64,000 nucleotides of DNA from Rheum nobile. Taxonomy: Eukaryota > Streptophyta > Magnoliopsida > Caryophyllales > Polygonaceae. The notes beneath the pieces were generated by a model. The model was not told the DNA's origin, did not search any database, and was given only the letters and a program-made list of their open reading frames with translations. Made by a program: the position numbers and the translations under genes. Position 1 is the first letter of the stretch. Every line of letters begins with the position of its first letter. Shown here one piece after another: positions 22,831 through 33,689 of this stretch. The stretch covers positions 682,001-746,000 of the forward strand of contig WOAB01000528.1 in NCBI GenBank assembly GCA_027886185.1, in the 5' to 3' direction.

Positions 22831-23827
22831 AAGTGCCTAATCTCATTAGCTTTTAGAAAACCCCCTAACTGATGTGTTTTCTGTGAGTTTAATCTTGATT
22901 GCGTCTCTTTTTGATAAATTTAATTCAGAGAAGTTTTACAAAGGTTTGATGATTAAATGCCATACAAGATGCAATCTTTTGTTTTTATATCTGTTTTCCT
23001 GATGCTGGTTGATTGAAGTTACCACAGCAAACATCGTGGATATCTAGTAGACTAGTAGTGGCATGTTAACTGTGGCAATTCTGCTTGTGTCTACGAGTGA
23101 ATGTTGTTGTTATTAGCAGTAGCAACACCTTTGGTGTCCTTCATGTTGAATTGACATAAAGAAACTGCCTGGTTTTGCAACATTGAGTTGCTTGTTAATT
23201 GGAATACTAACTATCAACTGTCTTCCCATATGCATTTAGTTAACAAAGGAGACACCAATACAAGCCACAGGAGTGGAGTCTGGTCTGCTTGAAGCTATAC
23301 AGAGTTCAGGTTTCAAGCTGCAAACACTGAATTTGAGCTTTGAGGAAGAAGAAGAACTCGTGGCCTAGGTACTTATTCCACCCTGCTGTATGCTTTTCCT
23401 CTAAAAATTTTGTGTTATCCGTTTTGAGTTAGAAATCACTTGCAAATAAAATCCATTGTGAACATCAACTGCACTTACTTGTATATACATGTACTTGATT
23501 AAAGCCAAGTTCCTTATAAAAAAACAGAATACTTCCTGTTTGATTAGGAAAAAACTTGAAGATATGCATGCATGCTTGCAAGATAAGCAATGTTTTTACT
23601 AGGCCGAACCAGGTTATGCTTATAAAAAAACAAAATACTTTAATAAATTTACAAAAGTAAATTAAAATTTTATTTGAACTATTTGAGTTTGAGAAATGTC
23701 AATTGGATTAATCGTCTCTGGTGTGGAAATTGAATTTCCCTGGAACTGAAGGCTTTTGTAAAATCACAGAAAGAGACATTCATATTTTAGCATCTACCTT
23801 ATTGTGAACATATGTTTTGCCTTGCAG

Positions 23828-23948
23828 ATACTTGATTTGTAAACTGGATTCCCTTCTCGGTTGAGGTGTAGTCAAGACTGTTGTTGGCCCTGTGTATCAT
23901 ATGTATCATGGTGTTCCAATCGAGTTTCTCAGGTTTGTTGATCGTAAG
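23828..23948 (+). pseudogene. Captured exon resembling REF/SRPP (rubber elongation factor / small rubber particle) family
   Basis: An exon-like segment bounded by CTTGCAG (to 23827) and GTATGT (from 23949). From 23865 it translates as GVVKTVVGPVYHMYHGVPIE followed by FLRFVDRK. This matches the conserved REF/SRPP block VKTVVGPVY-(E/D)KFHDVP-(x)5-KFVDRKVD. These proteins coat lipid droplets and rubber particles and are stress-related in non-rubber plants. A stop codon just before the block and the absence of the rest of the gene indicate a captured fragment in CACTA-2. The match is recognised from the motif, without an alignment. Confidence 0.7.
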
Positions 23949-24196
23949 GTATGTCCTATGCTCTTTCTCTCTTTTTTGGTGTCTGTTTTAGTATTCCTGT
24001 TAAAATTATGAAGATTCAATGTTGAATGTCATTCCATGAGTTGCTTGATTGATCACGTGAGTGGTATTCTGGTGTGTGATGGCTCATGTCCATTTCATGT
24101 CACAACAATAAAGTGTATTTAGCTAATCCTCTCCGTGAAGTTTTCTATCAGTTGCAAACCTTGAAATTGCTTGGTTAATCATAAATACTGAAAGTA

Positions 24197-24385
24197 TTAT
24201 CTACCACTGCTAGTTGGAAAAACAGAAGAGTAGATCTTGTAAACTCTCATAAGATCTGCAGAGCTAACAGAGAATACATGGCCAGGCAATGAAAGTGGAA
24301 GGGTGCAATTTAAGTCTTCATAACTTTCTTCAACAATGGCAACTTCTCTGAGTTTGCTTTCTTTCCATAGACTTTTCACAAGCAA
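24197..24385 (-). pseudogene. Exon-like fragment of unidentified host gene in CACTA-2
   Basis: 62 codons reading MLVKSLWKESKLREVAIVEE ... LPGHVFSVSSADLMRVYKIY. The upstream minus-strand sequence continues in frame (FSGNFNLIPDGYTKAL), so the ATG is internal. The low-complexity-free, helical look and the KSLWKESKLREVAIVEE segment recall the C-terminal end of a plant pentatricopeptide-repeat protein, but this is only an impression. It lies inside the CACTA element, so it is probably another captured fragment. Confidence 0.4.
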
Positions 24386-24949
24386 TGCTTTAGTGTAGCC
24401 ATCAGGAATTAAGTTGAAGTTTCCTGAAAATTTGTTTGCATCTTCTCTTGCCTTCTTGATGCTGAACTTACTGAATTTCCGCCTTCTTGTTGTTGTGTTA
24501 AAATAATATTTGCACGCTAGGATTCATATTTAATTGGATTTAATCGAAGTAAAATATATACTTTTGATATGCGCAGTGCTATCCAGAACCGATTGGGTCG
24601 AAACCACTGTAAAAGGACAAGATAGATGAGGTTCGAGATCAATGGATTACTTTTGTGCAAAGATTCATGTTTTAATTGGTCAAATTGTGCAAGTGATATT
24701 ATTAGGAAACATTATTTAGTTTACAGGATATTAGTGATTTGTTCATTACTGATCGGTTTTGAATTGATGACCAATTCAAGCTAGGTACGTTGTTACATGA
24801 TCGGTATTGTGAACGATGTTTGATTATATTTGGATGGTTGTTGGATGTTCATTGGAATTGTTTGTCGTAGGTAAATGATATAAAATTCGATCAGATTCAT
24901 ATATTCATCATATTGTGTATAATAGTGACCCAATAAATGGGACATATAA

Positions 24950-25470
24950 TATAACTACGGTTGTAACAAACTAACGACGATGACATTTTACTACGGGTGA
25001 ATAAATCCTTTTTACTACGGTTTAAACAAATATACTATGTGCACATTTAACACGGTTCATTGTCTTTTATTACGGTTCAAACAATTTAACTACATGTAAA
25101 ATTATCATGGTTGTTTTGGTTGAAACAACTTTACAACATGTCAAATTACCACGGTTGTCACTATTACTACGTGTCTTAATGGGAGTGAAAAATGTGCTTT
25201 TTTATTACGGTTATAGATTTACTACGGTTACCTATTTACTATGGTTACCTCGTAACCGTAGTAAATCTATAACCGTAGTAAATCTATAACCGTAGTAAAA
25301 CAACGACCGTGGTTAAACGACGACCATAGTATATTTACTACGGTTACATATTTACTACGATTTAGGAACCGTAGTAAATCTGTAACCGTAGTAAACAAGT
25401 TTATAACGGCCACATTTACTATCACAACCGTAGTAATATATGCATTTAGAACCGTAGTAAACTTGCCATT
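24950..25470. repeat. CACTA-2 right subterminal array (CCGTAGTAAA units)
   Basis: About fifteen to twenty TTTACTACGGTT / AACCGTAGTAAA units, densest at 25205-25460, mirroring the left end. The cluster 25210-25300 forms a long snap-back (TTTACTACGGTTA runs followed by TAACCGTAGTAAA runs). Confidence 0.85.
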
Positions 25471-25560
25471 TTGTACTAGTGGACTGATGGGTCTATAGTG
25501 GTTAGTAGAGTTTGGGTTATCACGTTTTGGGATAAGGGTGATAAATGTATGGTTTATTTT

Positions 25561-25605
25561 ACTAGTGTTTATGTCTGTGTTATGCACGGGTCACTCATTA
25601 TTATT
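25561..25605 (-). mobile_element. Decayed Helitron-like 3' terminus
   Basis: On the minus strand: GACCCGTGCATAACACAGAC, a short spacer ATAAACA, then CTAGT. Plant Helitrons end with a CCCGTGC...GCACGGG hairpin and CTRR before a host T, as at 54958-54990. The hairpin's second arm is mutated here. The CTAGT lies inside the LINE target duplication, so the LINE appears to have landed on the Helitron border. The other Helitron end was not found. Confidence 0.45.
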
Positions 25606-27880
25606 TTAAAAAATATTTATTTATTTTGAAAAGAAAATGTAATCATAAATTGACTATTTCTTAGGCCCTCTTTTTTACACAAATGAACGATCAATACTCT
25701 CCCGTTGTAATGATATAGTATATCTTTTTTTAGGTCTTGATCGTCTGGTTCGACCGGTTAAAACATCTCTACATCCAGACCGGGATACTGTTGGCACACG
25801 AAATGGTAGACCCATTCCAATATCAAAAACTGATGTAGTGTATCTTATGGATCGAAAAATTAAAAATATTGTTTCTTAATAGTCTTAGTACATGAACGAT
25901 CTTCTTTTACGGAACTAATCAATATCAAATATATAGTCAATGACACAGTCATAAAAAATTATATTGATTTCCTTAGTGCCAATAATATTTTCTATATTTG
26001 TAGTTACGATAATCTAAAGTGCTATACAATAATGAATTAAGTTTTTTCATCTCTTATAGATTATAGATTAGTAGAAATATATAAACATGCTTAATATTAG
26101 CATAATAATGTGTTATAAATACGGCTTTTATGAAAATCAAAATCATTATGTACAATCTTATACATGTATGCATAGTCCTTGTAACGGAGGCGCATGTTAC
26201 CAACTTGACATTGGTTATTTTAAAGTTTAGTTTTGTATGTTGTGGATTAGACTCTTAAAGCCTTATTTATTAATTACTTTGCATGATAATATTTTTTTTC
26301 CGTATGAAATGACAAGCAATACTATATTTTGAATTCTTCTAGTTAATGGCTAGAATTGTGGGATTTAATTACAACATAGTCAATTTACTTTTATAATAAT
26401 TCAAATTAATATTTCTTTATAATATGAATATTTAAAGGAAAATTTAAGGGTTACTACAATGGACAAAAATATTTTTTTTATTAGAATCAATATGTGACGA
26501 TGTACCATTCAGCTAGGTGGATAATTTCGTACAAATTTCAAAGTAATATATTATTTAAGCTTAAAATTACTCTTCACGTGTAGTTTAACTGGAATTCAAT
26601 AATAATATAGATAAGATTTATATAAATATATTGTTAGAAATTAATAAGTTACACTATATGATACATTATAACTATAATCATTGTTATATTGACAGATTTA
26701 TATAAATACATTGTTAGAGAGATTAATAAGAATCATTATAAATAAATTTGATAATATTTTCCCAAAGACTACATAGATAAATATATATGAGATTATAGAT
26801 AGATTCTTAATTTATGTGTATTTTATTTAAAAACTAACATTTTGAATTAAAAGAAATCCAAAATAATTTTTATGGTATTATTTATACATTAATTATATTT
26901 TATTCATTGAAATGTATAAAGAAATTATGGATTAATTTGAATAAATTGTATATAAAGGCCAAATAATTTGAGTGGTAATTGACAACGAAACAATTGTAAT
27001 AATGGTTTGTTTCTAACGACATTTCTCTATTGCATCGATCTATTTCCTATTCCAAAATATCTAGATCGACTTTGGCATTGTCATGTGTGTGTTTTGGTTT
27101 GTCGTTCTCTTACTTGGATTACATATACAATTTTGTTTGTAGTAAAAGAAAGCACCCCAAGAACTATAATATTATAAATTGTTCGTATAAGTATATAAAT
27201 AAATTACAAATGTAATTAAAATAGTTTAAGAAAACATAATCGTGAATATATAATTGGTATAAAGAAGTAATAGCTACACATACATACGTTTCATTTGATT
27301 TCATACTTGTATTTTTGTGAAGAAATTAATCCGTAAACGTCTGCATGATTAAATATATAAAAATGTTAGAAAGTCTAATTATTTAGAAATAAATAAATAT
27401 TTAATGGAAATTACTGTAAATTTTCAACCAACAATATAATATATTGGATATATAATATAGATAAATGAATGATTTAATTATTTCAAGAATATATGATTTA
27501 CCATTTAAGGATGCCCAACTTTGAGGAACTCTTGGCATAGTCATTCACAAATCACAAATCTACACAACTTGATTTCAATTGGGATCTTATGTGGTTTACT
27601 TGCCTCCATAGTTAGCCGGTTAATTTGGTGTGAAAATGTATTATTCCTAAACCGTCAATCTTTGTGAGGAGCTTGATCTTCATGTATTCCTACAATGATA
27701 AACACTTAAACATGCCATATATAGCCAAAAAATATCACATTTCAAGAATAAAATTAATCATATTTAATCGATTTTCATAAGCTTATATCAATAAAAAGAT
27801 TCCTGGAAAAAAAAAATCATACTTGCAACAAATACTGTAGCATAACCATAAAAATAGAAAATGATCCACTGGTAGGTGTT
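25606..27880. other. AT-rich DNA without recognised genes
   Basis: Over 2 kb of AT-rich sequence with no supportable ORF and no clear repeat ends. It may be the interior of the Helitron whose 3' end is at 25561, but nothing diagnostic is seen. Confidence 0.4.
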
Positions 27881-27889
27881 TTGTCGCAT

Positions 27890-29260
27890 TGCACCTAACA
27901 AAGTAATCCTCAAAAACCTAACTAATGTAGTCTGGTAAGTAAGGGTCGAATCCCACAGAGAATCAAGTTATATATCATGTTTGCAAAATCATTCACCAAT
28001 TGATAACAAAGACAAGGGGGGGGGGGGTTGTATCTAACTAAGAAAACGATAAATAAAACATAGAAAACTTGGCTAAACAAATATCCACCTTTAGTTTGGT
28101 TGATCAATCATTGATTATTCCTAGTTTTCAATCCTCGTGAATGTTCTAATCCCCGTTCTGATTTAACTACCAGTCCAAACAGTCTTGATAATCCTAACTA
28201 TTAAACAATCAAGAAAACATCAAGATTCAATTTAACAACAACAATAAGTTCAGGAATAGATAGGCTCATGCAATACATAACAAACAGTCAGTACTCGACA
28301 TGCAATTAATTCTCTCTACAACAGACCAGTCCAAACAGTTCTTAGAATATCACAGTTGCTACTCTGAATTAGGGATGAACAATATTAATCTTAACAAGTT
28401 GACCAGATTATGGGAACCAACACTATAGATAATACCAATCTCAACTAGTTTGTCACGCTAGGGAAACCAATACTCATAATACTAATCACAACAATTGATA
28501 AACAAGATCAACCAATAGAATTTAAAACCCTAATCATGTAGTATGAATAATACCAATAAAACTAGGTGATCAAGCTAGAGAAATCAGTAAAACTCAATGG
28601 GATGAAGCACAAGAGAATCATAACATTCAAGGAAAGAGTAAGAAATAATCTCAATATCAAATTCAAACCAAGGCTTCAATTATCTAGCCAAAAATAAAAC
28701 AAAGAACTAAACTAAGAAAAGGGAAAAAAGGAAGAAAGGTAAAACCCAACTTACAAAACTGATGTTGTAAGAGAAGAATATAAAGACTTTGCAAAACCTA
28801 ATTTCCTAAAAGATAACAATAACAATCTCTAAAAGAAAACAAAATAAACGAACTAAAAGGAAATAAAATAAAAGAAATAAAATAAAATAAAGATCTCGGA
28901 TGAAAATCACCGACGCGTGCTCTGCGCATAGACCCGCGACCGCGGCCAAGACCCCCGTGATCGCGGTTTTGCTCTTCCTCAAGTGTTGTTGATGTTGTTT
29001 TCCGTGACCGCGGAAATGTTCTTGTTGCTCCTTTGCTTCTCGCCTCATGGTCTTCTCTTGTGGCTTCGCCTCCATATTCAATATATCTTCATTTAAGCTC
29101 TCAAAACCACCAAATCAACACTTCTTCTCCACGACTCCATTCTCCTCAATTATGTTTAAACCCATACAAATAGTACCTAAAACTCCGGTAATAATTCATA
29201 GTTATGCATTACAAAGTAGAGCGGATCACCCACCTTCATCTTGAGCTACATCCTTTCATA
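27890..29260 (-). repeat. LTR-type retroelement remnant, copy A
   Basis: On the minus strand this runs from a region with TTTTATTT tracts and CGCGG motifs (28.8-29.1 kb) to a segment reading TCTGTGGGATTCGACCC (27935-27955), a phrase common near the 3' end of LTRs of plant Gypsy (Athila/Tat-like) elements. A run of about 13 G at 28018-28030 interrupts it. Copy B at 29935-30386 shares its distal 450 bp and the region at 2.1-3.35 kb shares its proximal part. No coding sequence is visible. Family naming is tentative. Confidence 0.55.
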
Positions 29261-29261
29261 A

Positions 29262-29934
29262 TTGGTAATGTTTGGTCGGGTTTTTAGAAGATTAATTCAT
29301 CTTATATCAACAACTTAAAGAGAATACAATATATTTAAATTGCCGATTGAATGCGTATAGAATTACCATGTTAAGAATACATTTATTCATTGTATAAATT
29401 GATGTAATTACCCATAGACATGAACCTCTAATGGTGAATGAAGAGTCACAAAGGTTATAATATTTTCATTCCCCTTTATTACTATGAATAAATATACTTG
29501 AATGGTGAAATTTAAATACGATAAAACTAAAATATTGTTATTAATGAATTGCCCATTGGCATGAAACACCAATGATATTTGAAAAGTCTCGTGTAAATTA
29601 CATAATTCTAGGTGATAAAGGTAATGAAGATTTTTTCTCCATTCATGCACTTATTTTGGCACAATCACGATAATAAAGGTAAAATGATTAAGTTTATAGG
29701 TTGCCTATCTCCTAATTTTAAGTATTTATGATTCAATTGGTTGGTGACAATAAATATCCTTAATATAAAAGATTTATTAGGTGATACAAAAAAAATGGAT
29801 TTATGTCAATTTTTTCGGTTTTTGGGAGCTATAAACTTATTTCATGCAATTACACTATATTAATTCTTCTTAATTGAAATTGAAAAAGAATAAAATCATA
29901 TCATGCATATAGTACTTTGATAGAGGCTAAAGTC
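29262..29934. other. AT-rich spacer between two retroelement remnants
   Basis: No gene, no RNA gene and no repeat end recognised. Confidence 0.4.
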
Positions 29935-30386
29935 GTGATGCCCAATCAAAGTAAATCCTTAAAAACCTAACTTAGTAGAATAGGCAAGCAAGGGTCGAAT
30001 CTCATAGGGAGGAGGTAATCTTTCTAAGTGCACAAGTGTATGTCAAATGTAACAAAGGGGGGTTTGTTGGTTTGGTTTGCAAGTAACTAAGTAAATCAAA
30101 ACAAATGTTGTAATCAATTGGGAAAAAAATACTTAACCAGACAAATATTCACCATTCATTTGATTGATTGGTCATAGATTATCTATATCCCTTCCTATGA
30201 ATATTCATATCCCTATTCTGAAATAGTTACCAGTCCAACCAGTCCTGATAACTCTAACTATTAAACAATCAAGAGACCCTCAAGATTTAATCTAACATCA
30301 GCAAGAAGCATAGGAATTAATCAGGATACATGCAACACCACGACCCGCAGTATTTAACATATAATCAATTCTCTTTACAATAAACT
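29935..30386 (-). repeat. LTR-type retroelement remnant, copy B (truncated by LTR insertion)
   Basis: Parallel to 27895-28320 at moderate identity (shared GGGTCGAAT, ACCAGTCCAA, AACTATTAAACAATCAAGA, ACAACAATAA-type landmarks in the same order). It stops at the LTR starting at 30387, so that retroelement landed in it. The expected continuation of the remnant was not found on the far side at 37.56 kb. Confidence 0.6.
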
Positions 30387-30640
30387 TGTAATACCCCTCA
30401 ATTTTAGTAAGGGTATTTGGGTAATTTCCCAAACTCTCGTCTATTATTCGGAACGCGTTAGGCGAAGTTCGAAATTTTTGTATCAAGTTGGATCTCTGTA
30501 AAATTCCCTGAGTGATTTAAAATACATTCGACGTATTTTCGGGGTTTAGAAAATTTGCTCGGGTACAAACATATTTAACCCAGGGGTTGAAAACCCGCGC
30601 CAAACCTTTCCCTGGGCAAAAAGACACGGAAAAGGACCGA

Positions 30641-30806
30641 CCGCGGCGTGTCCACCGCGACCGCGGCGTGTCCACCGCGACCGCGGCGTGTCCACCGCGA
30701 CCGCGGCGTGTCCACCGCGACCGCGGCGTGTCCACCGCGACCGCGGCGTGTCCACCGCGACCGCGGCGTGCCCACCGCGACCGCGGCGTGCCCACCGCGA
30801 CCGCGG
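30641..30806 (+). repeat. 20-bp minisatellite in the LTR (8 units)
   Basis: Eight tandem units of CCGCGGCGTGTCCACCGCGA plus a partial CCGCGG. The last two units carry a T-to-C change (GTGCCC). The equivalent position in the inverted LTR copy (about 10205-10262) has one unit only, so the array expanded after the copies separated. Because 20 is not a multiple of three, all frames stay open with RGRGGHAAVAV-like peptides, which explains the spurious ORFs here. Confidence 0.97.
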
Positions 30807-30892
30807 TAAATGCCCCAGCGTCGTCCTTCTCCCTTCTTCCGCGTGGCGTCCATGCAATGGTGTGTGAGGGGTGCCCGAGATCCTTCTTCCCC

Positions 30893-30900
30893 TATATAAG
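30893..30900 (+). promoter_or_regulatory. TATA box of the plus-strand LTR
   Basis: TATATAAG, 87 bp after the minisatellite and just upstream of GGGGGAGAGG. The same box sits at the same place in the other LTR copy. The expansion lies in the position of an upstream promoter element, which might alter LTR activity (inference). Confidence 0.65.
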
Positions 30901-31140
30901 GGGGAGAGGTGAACCTCCATTTTTCACTCCCATCCCATTGCTCTCTCCCTCAAGGTGCTTGTTGCCGGAGTTGAGCTTTCGCTGGAGTTGAAGTTTTCGC
31001 CGGAAAGTTTGAAGTTGTCGCCGGAGCTCCTATTGGAGGTGCAAGGAAGGTTGGAGTCGAAGCCCTCGCGAATCGAGCCCTTCCAAGTCGTCGCCGGTAA
31101 GTTTTCTTCGGTTTTCTTCCATTTCGAGTCGTCGGAGTTC

Positions 31141-31300
31141 ATGTCCGCGATCACGGACATGAACTACCGCGATCGCGGTAGTGACATAGGCGACCGTGTT
31201 CGCGGCCGCTGTCACAGTGTCTCGCGGACACTCGTCCTCGATGGCCGCGACCACGGCAGTGCCACCGCGATCGCGGATTGCCTAGGCAATCGCGATCGTG
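31141..31300. repeat. CpG-rich palindromes in the LTR
   Basis: A run of inverted repeats: CATGTCCGCGA / TCACGGACATG (31140-31161), TACCGCGATCGCGGTA (31167-31182, perfect) and further CCGCGATCGCGG-type units to 31300. The partner LTR has the same cluster at about 9700-9860. Similar CGCGGTCGCGG motifs occur in the unrelated remnants at 2.7-2.87 and 28.93-29.01 kb. Confidence 0.85.
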
Positions 31301-32173
31301 GTTTTGGCATTGCCGGTCTCGGTCGGGACTTCTGTTCTTTCGATTTCGTTCGTTCTTCTTTAGATTTGTATAGTTTATTGTCGAATCTAAGTTAGGGTTT
31401 CATTATGGGTCATTCCGTAGGAATCTGTAATCCGAGTTCCGTTTCTGTTCCGGACCCAAAAACCCATCGTCGCTCAATCGTTCGTCTAGACTAAGGCAAG
31501 TGGCGGTTCGCTCTTGCTTATCATTCCATATTTATATTAATTATCAATTGTGTTTAATTGTTAATTAATTTGGGATGAATGTTGTTTTCGTCTGGGAACA
31601 GTTTTGATAACTGTATGTGATTTAAAAAGGAATATTATAATAGGTTGTATATACTGCTAGAAACAACGTTATTATATATATATATGATTAAAATACATAT
31701 ATTATAATAAGTTGTATATATTGTTAGAAACAACGCTATTATATCTGTTATTATTGCCTCGATGGCATTGATGTGGACTATTGTGTGTTTTAACTGTTTA
31801 GTTAGAACGAGTATTCGTAGGAACGCTATATACCTTGTGAGGTCTAGTTGTTTCTCTATAACTGGTGCTAGGATGATTATTTCCCTAGTACCCTTCGGTC
31901 ATGACCTTACCCATACTTAGGGTTTTGTGCACACAGCTGGTGTCGTCATTCGAGATTTATTCCCTCTGATATCTCTTGTGTGGAGATCTTAAAAGCTTAT
32001 AACGTAAATGTAAGTTTTGGAATTAAATAAGATAAGTGCCATTATGCACATAATTAATGAACCTTAGGGTGAGAAGTACAACTTGGAAACTCGTCTGGGA
32101 CTTCGATTAGAGTAAGTCCACCTTCCAAATCTGAATTCGCATTGTGCGGTGAGGTTGGTCGTGGACCCAAATA

Positions 32174-32793
32174 CTGGGGTGAGCAAATATATCCGATCCG
32201 GCTGATCCAATCCGAAAATCCACCGATCCGTATCCTAAAAATCCGTATCCGAAAATATCCTTTAAGTTTTTATCCGTATCCGATCCGATCCGGGTGATTT
32301 TGCCGGATACTTGAACCGGATACGGATCGATATATTTAGCTTACCGGATATCCAAAAATATCTGATACTATTCATATAATATTTATAATCATAAATTTGT
32401 ATATTATAACTAATATATTGAGTAATTTTACATCCTTAATCACATATTTATATTGTTGTCCAAGTAAAATAGTGTAAATATGTTTTCAAATGAATAATAA
32501 GTGTGTATATAATTTAAATCGTACAAACAAATTAAGAAACAACCTACAAATTTTATTTCTTAATTTACAATTTATTACTTTTGAATTTAAAAAATGAATA
32601 TAATTTATTTTTAATAGATTTGTAGTAACCGGATAATTCGGATATCCAGCTCAGATATCCGATCTGATCCGGGTCCTTTTTACCGGATATCCGTTTCAAA
32701 ACAGACCGGATACGGATCGGGGTTTTGTAAATTTTTTGAACCAGATATCCGGTATACCAGATCGGATCGGATATATCCGTTTGCTCACCCCTA
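32174..32793. mobile_element. hAT-like MITE (620 bp) inside the LTR
   Basis: Termini pair as GGGGTGAGCAAA...TTTGCTCACCCC, with GATCCG/ATATCCG-rich subterminal sequence and an AT-rich core. CCAAATA is duplicated at the borders (32167-32173 and 32794-32800). The other LTR copy (around 8830-8840) has an uninterrupted CCCAAATAGTC at this point, proving insertion. A 7-bp match beside a near 8-bp match fits a hAT duplication with one change. Confidence 0.9.
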
Positions 32794-33672
32794 CCAAATA
32801 GTCAAGTCAGTTTTAAAACGCTTGTGTGAAATTAATGTTCCCGAACAGTTGTCACATTTTTCGATAAGACTCAATCTCTTGGAGTCTTCTCTTTATACTT
32901 TCTGTAAGACTCAATCTTTTGGAGTCTTCTCTTCATACGTTTCCATTAGACTCGATCTTTAGGAGTCTTCTCTTGATCATTCTGTTGTGTATCTTTCCGT
33001 AGAAGTATTGAGGTTTACTATCGATCGTCATCGGCTTTCACTCGTGAAGCGATGGGTCTAACCTAATACGACTATTTCTTTAAATCATTCCGTGAAAGTT
33101 CCGGGTTACATATCGTCCCTTCGGTTGTTATTCGAGGGACAATGATAGCAAACGGTTACGATCACTAAAACCATTCTGTTTTCTACCCTTGCATAGTCTT
33201 TCATTAGACTAACCAACCGGGTTTTATTCCTTGCATGGTTGGCTGATGTCATCCGTCCTATACGGCACATCAGTGGTTGGTTCCCGAAGTCTCGAAGTAA
33301 GCAAATTGAAGAAGAGACTTGCAGTTGCAGATTTCCGCGCCGGTATTTCAAGGTCGTTAAGTATTAGTTTAATATGTACTTTTATAACCTAGTCATGTAT
33401 TAGGTTTATGCTTAAAGTCTTCCGCTGTGTAATTTAAAGTCTTTCGCTGTAATTTCACTCTGTTGTAAAAACACTTCTCTCGTTGATGAGAGGTATTTTA
33501 ATATAAATGGTTGAGTTTCATTTGAAAATATCTTTCTCTGTTTAACTTTTCGTTATTTATTATGTTTATTTAAGATTAATTGTTCCGATTTAAGCCTTGG
33601 GTGACATCGGACAGCAACGTCTGAGGTCACTGGCGTGTGGCATTTCCGACAATAAGTTAGGGGTGTTACAAT

Positions 33673-33688
33673 TATGGCATTAGAGCAA
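33673..33688 (+). other. Primer-binding site, initiator Met tRNA type
   Basis: TATGGCATTAGAGCAA directly after the LTR resembles the common plant PBS TGGTATCAGAGC (complement of tRNA-iMet 3' end), with a few mismatches. Its position confirms the 5' LTR call. Confidence 0.6.
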
Positions 33689-33689
33689 C

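Larger units (their letters stand above)
20977..25481. mobile_element. Non-autonomous CACTA-type element (4505 bp) with captured host sequence, TSD GAC
   Basis: Ends: CACTAATACAAAATGAGGC at left and, on the other strand at right, CACTAGTACAAAATGGC. The 3-bp duplication GAC lies at 20974-20976 and 25482-25484. Excising it in silico rejoins the LINE frame exactly (RPIS + LCSIIYK), so the borders are secure. Subterminal arrays of AACCGTAGTAAA-type units lie at both ends. No transposase was recognised. The interior includes a REF/SRPP-like exon (23828-23948), another exon-like fragment on the minus strand (24197-24385), and 22.1-22.8 kb with GC-rich, gene-like composition. This is a gene-fragment-carrying (Pack-type) CACTA element. 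Confidence 0.93.
18423..25555 (-). mobile_element. 5'-truncated L1-type LINE, interrupted by a CACTA-type element
   Basis: The 12-bp target duplication ATTTTACTAGTG is at 18411-18422 and 25556-25567. On the minus strand the element starts at 25555 inside the reverse transcriptase region and ends at 18423 in a short A-run (8 A). Removing the inserted element 20977-25481 leaves about 2.6 kb. Truncation at the 5' end, an A-tail and a TSD longer than 7 bp are hallmarks of target-primed reverse transcription. Confidence 0.92.
30387..33670 (+). mobile_element. 5' LTR of a plus-strand LTR retrotransposon (3284 bp)
   Basis: Starts TGTAATACCCCTCAA, ends GGGGTGTTACA (TG...CA), followed after a few bases by a PBS-like sequence, so it is a 5' LTR. 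It is the inverted partner of 3355-10516. After subtracting the MITE at 32174-32793 and the minisatellite expansion its length is about 2.5 kb, the same as the other copy. It holds a TATA box (30893-30900), a CpG-rich palindromic region and a 20-bp minisatellite. The long ORFs across it are driven by the repeat and are not considered genes. The candidate TSD on the left is AAACT (30382-30386); no partner was seen. Confidence 0.88.

Noticed and set aside
28018..28030. G-homopolymer as a G-quadruplex or functional signal
   Set aside because: An isolated homopolymer in a decayed repeat, most simply slippage or a sequencing artefact; nothing ties it to a function.
30517..31395. Several long overlapping ORFs on both strands of the LTR (Arg/Gly/Ala-rich)
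   Set aside because: They follow the 20-bp repeat, which is open in all frames, and the GC-rich LTR. No conserved domain, and the partner LTR does not preserve them.
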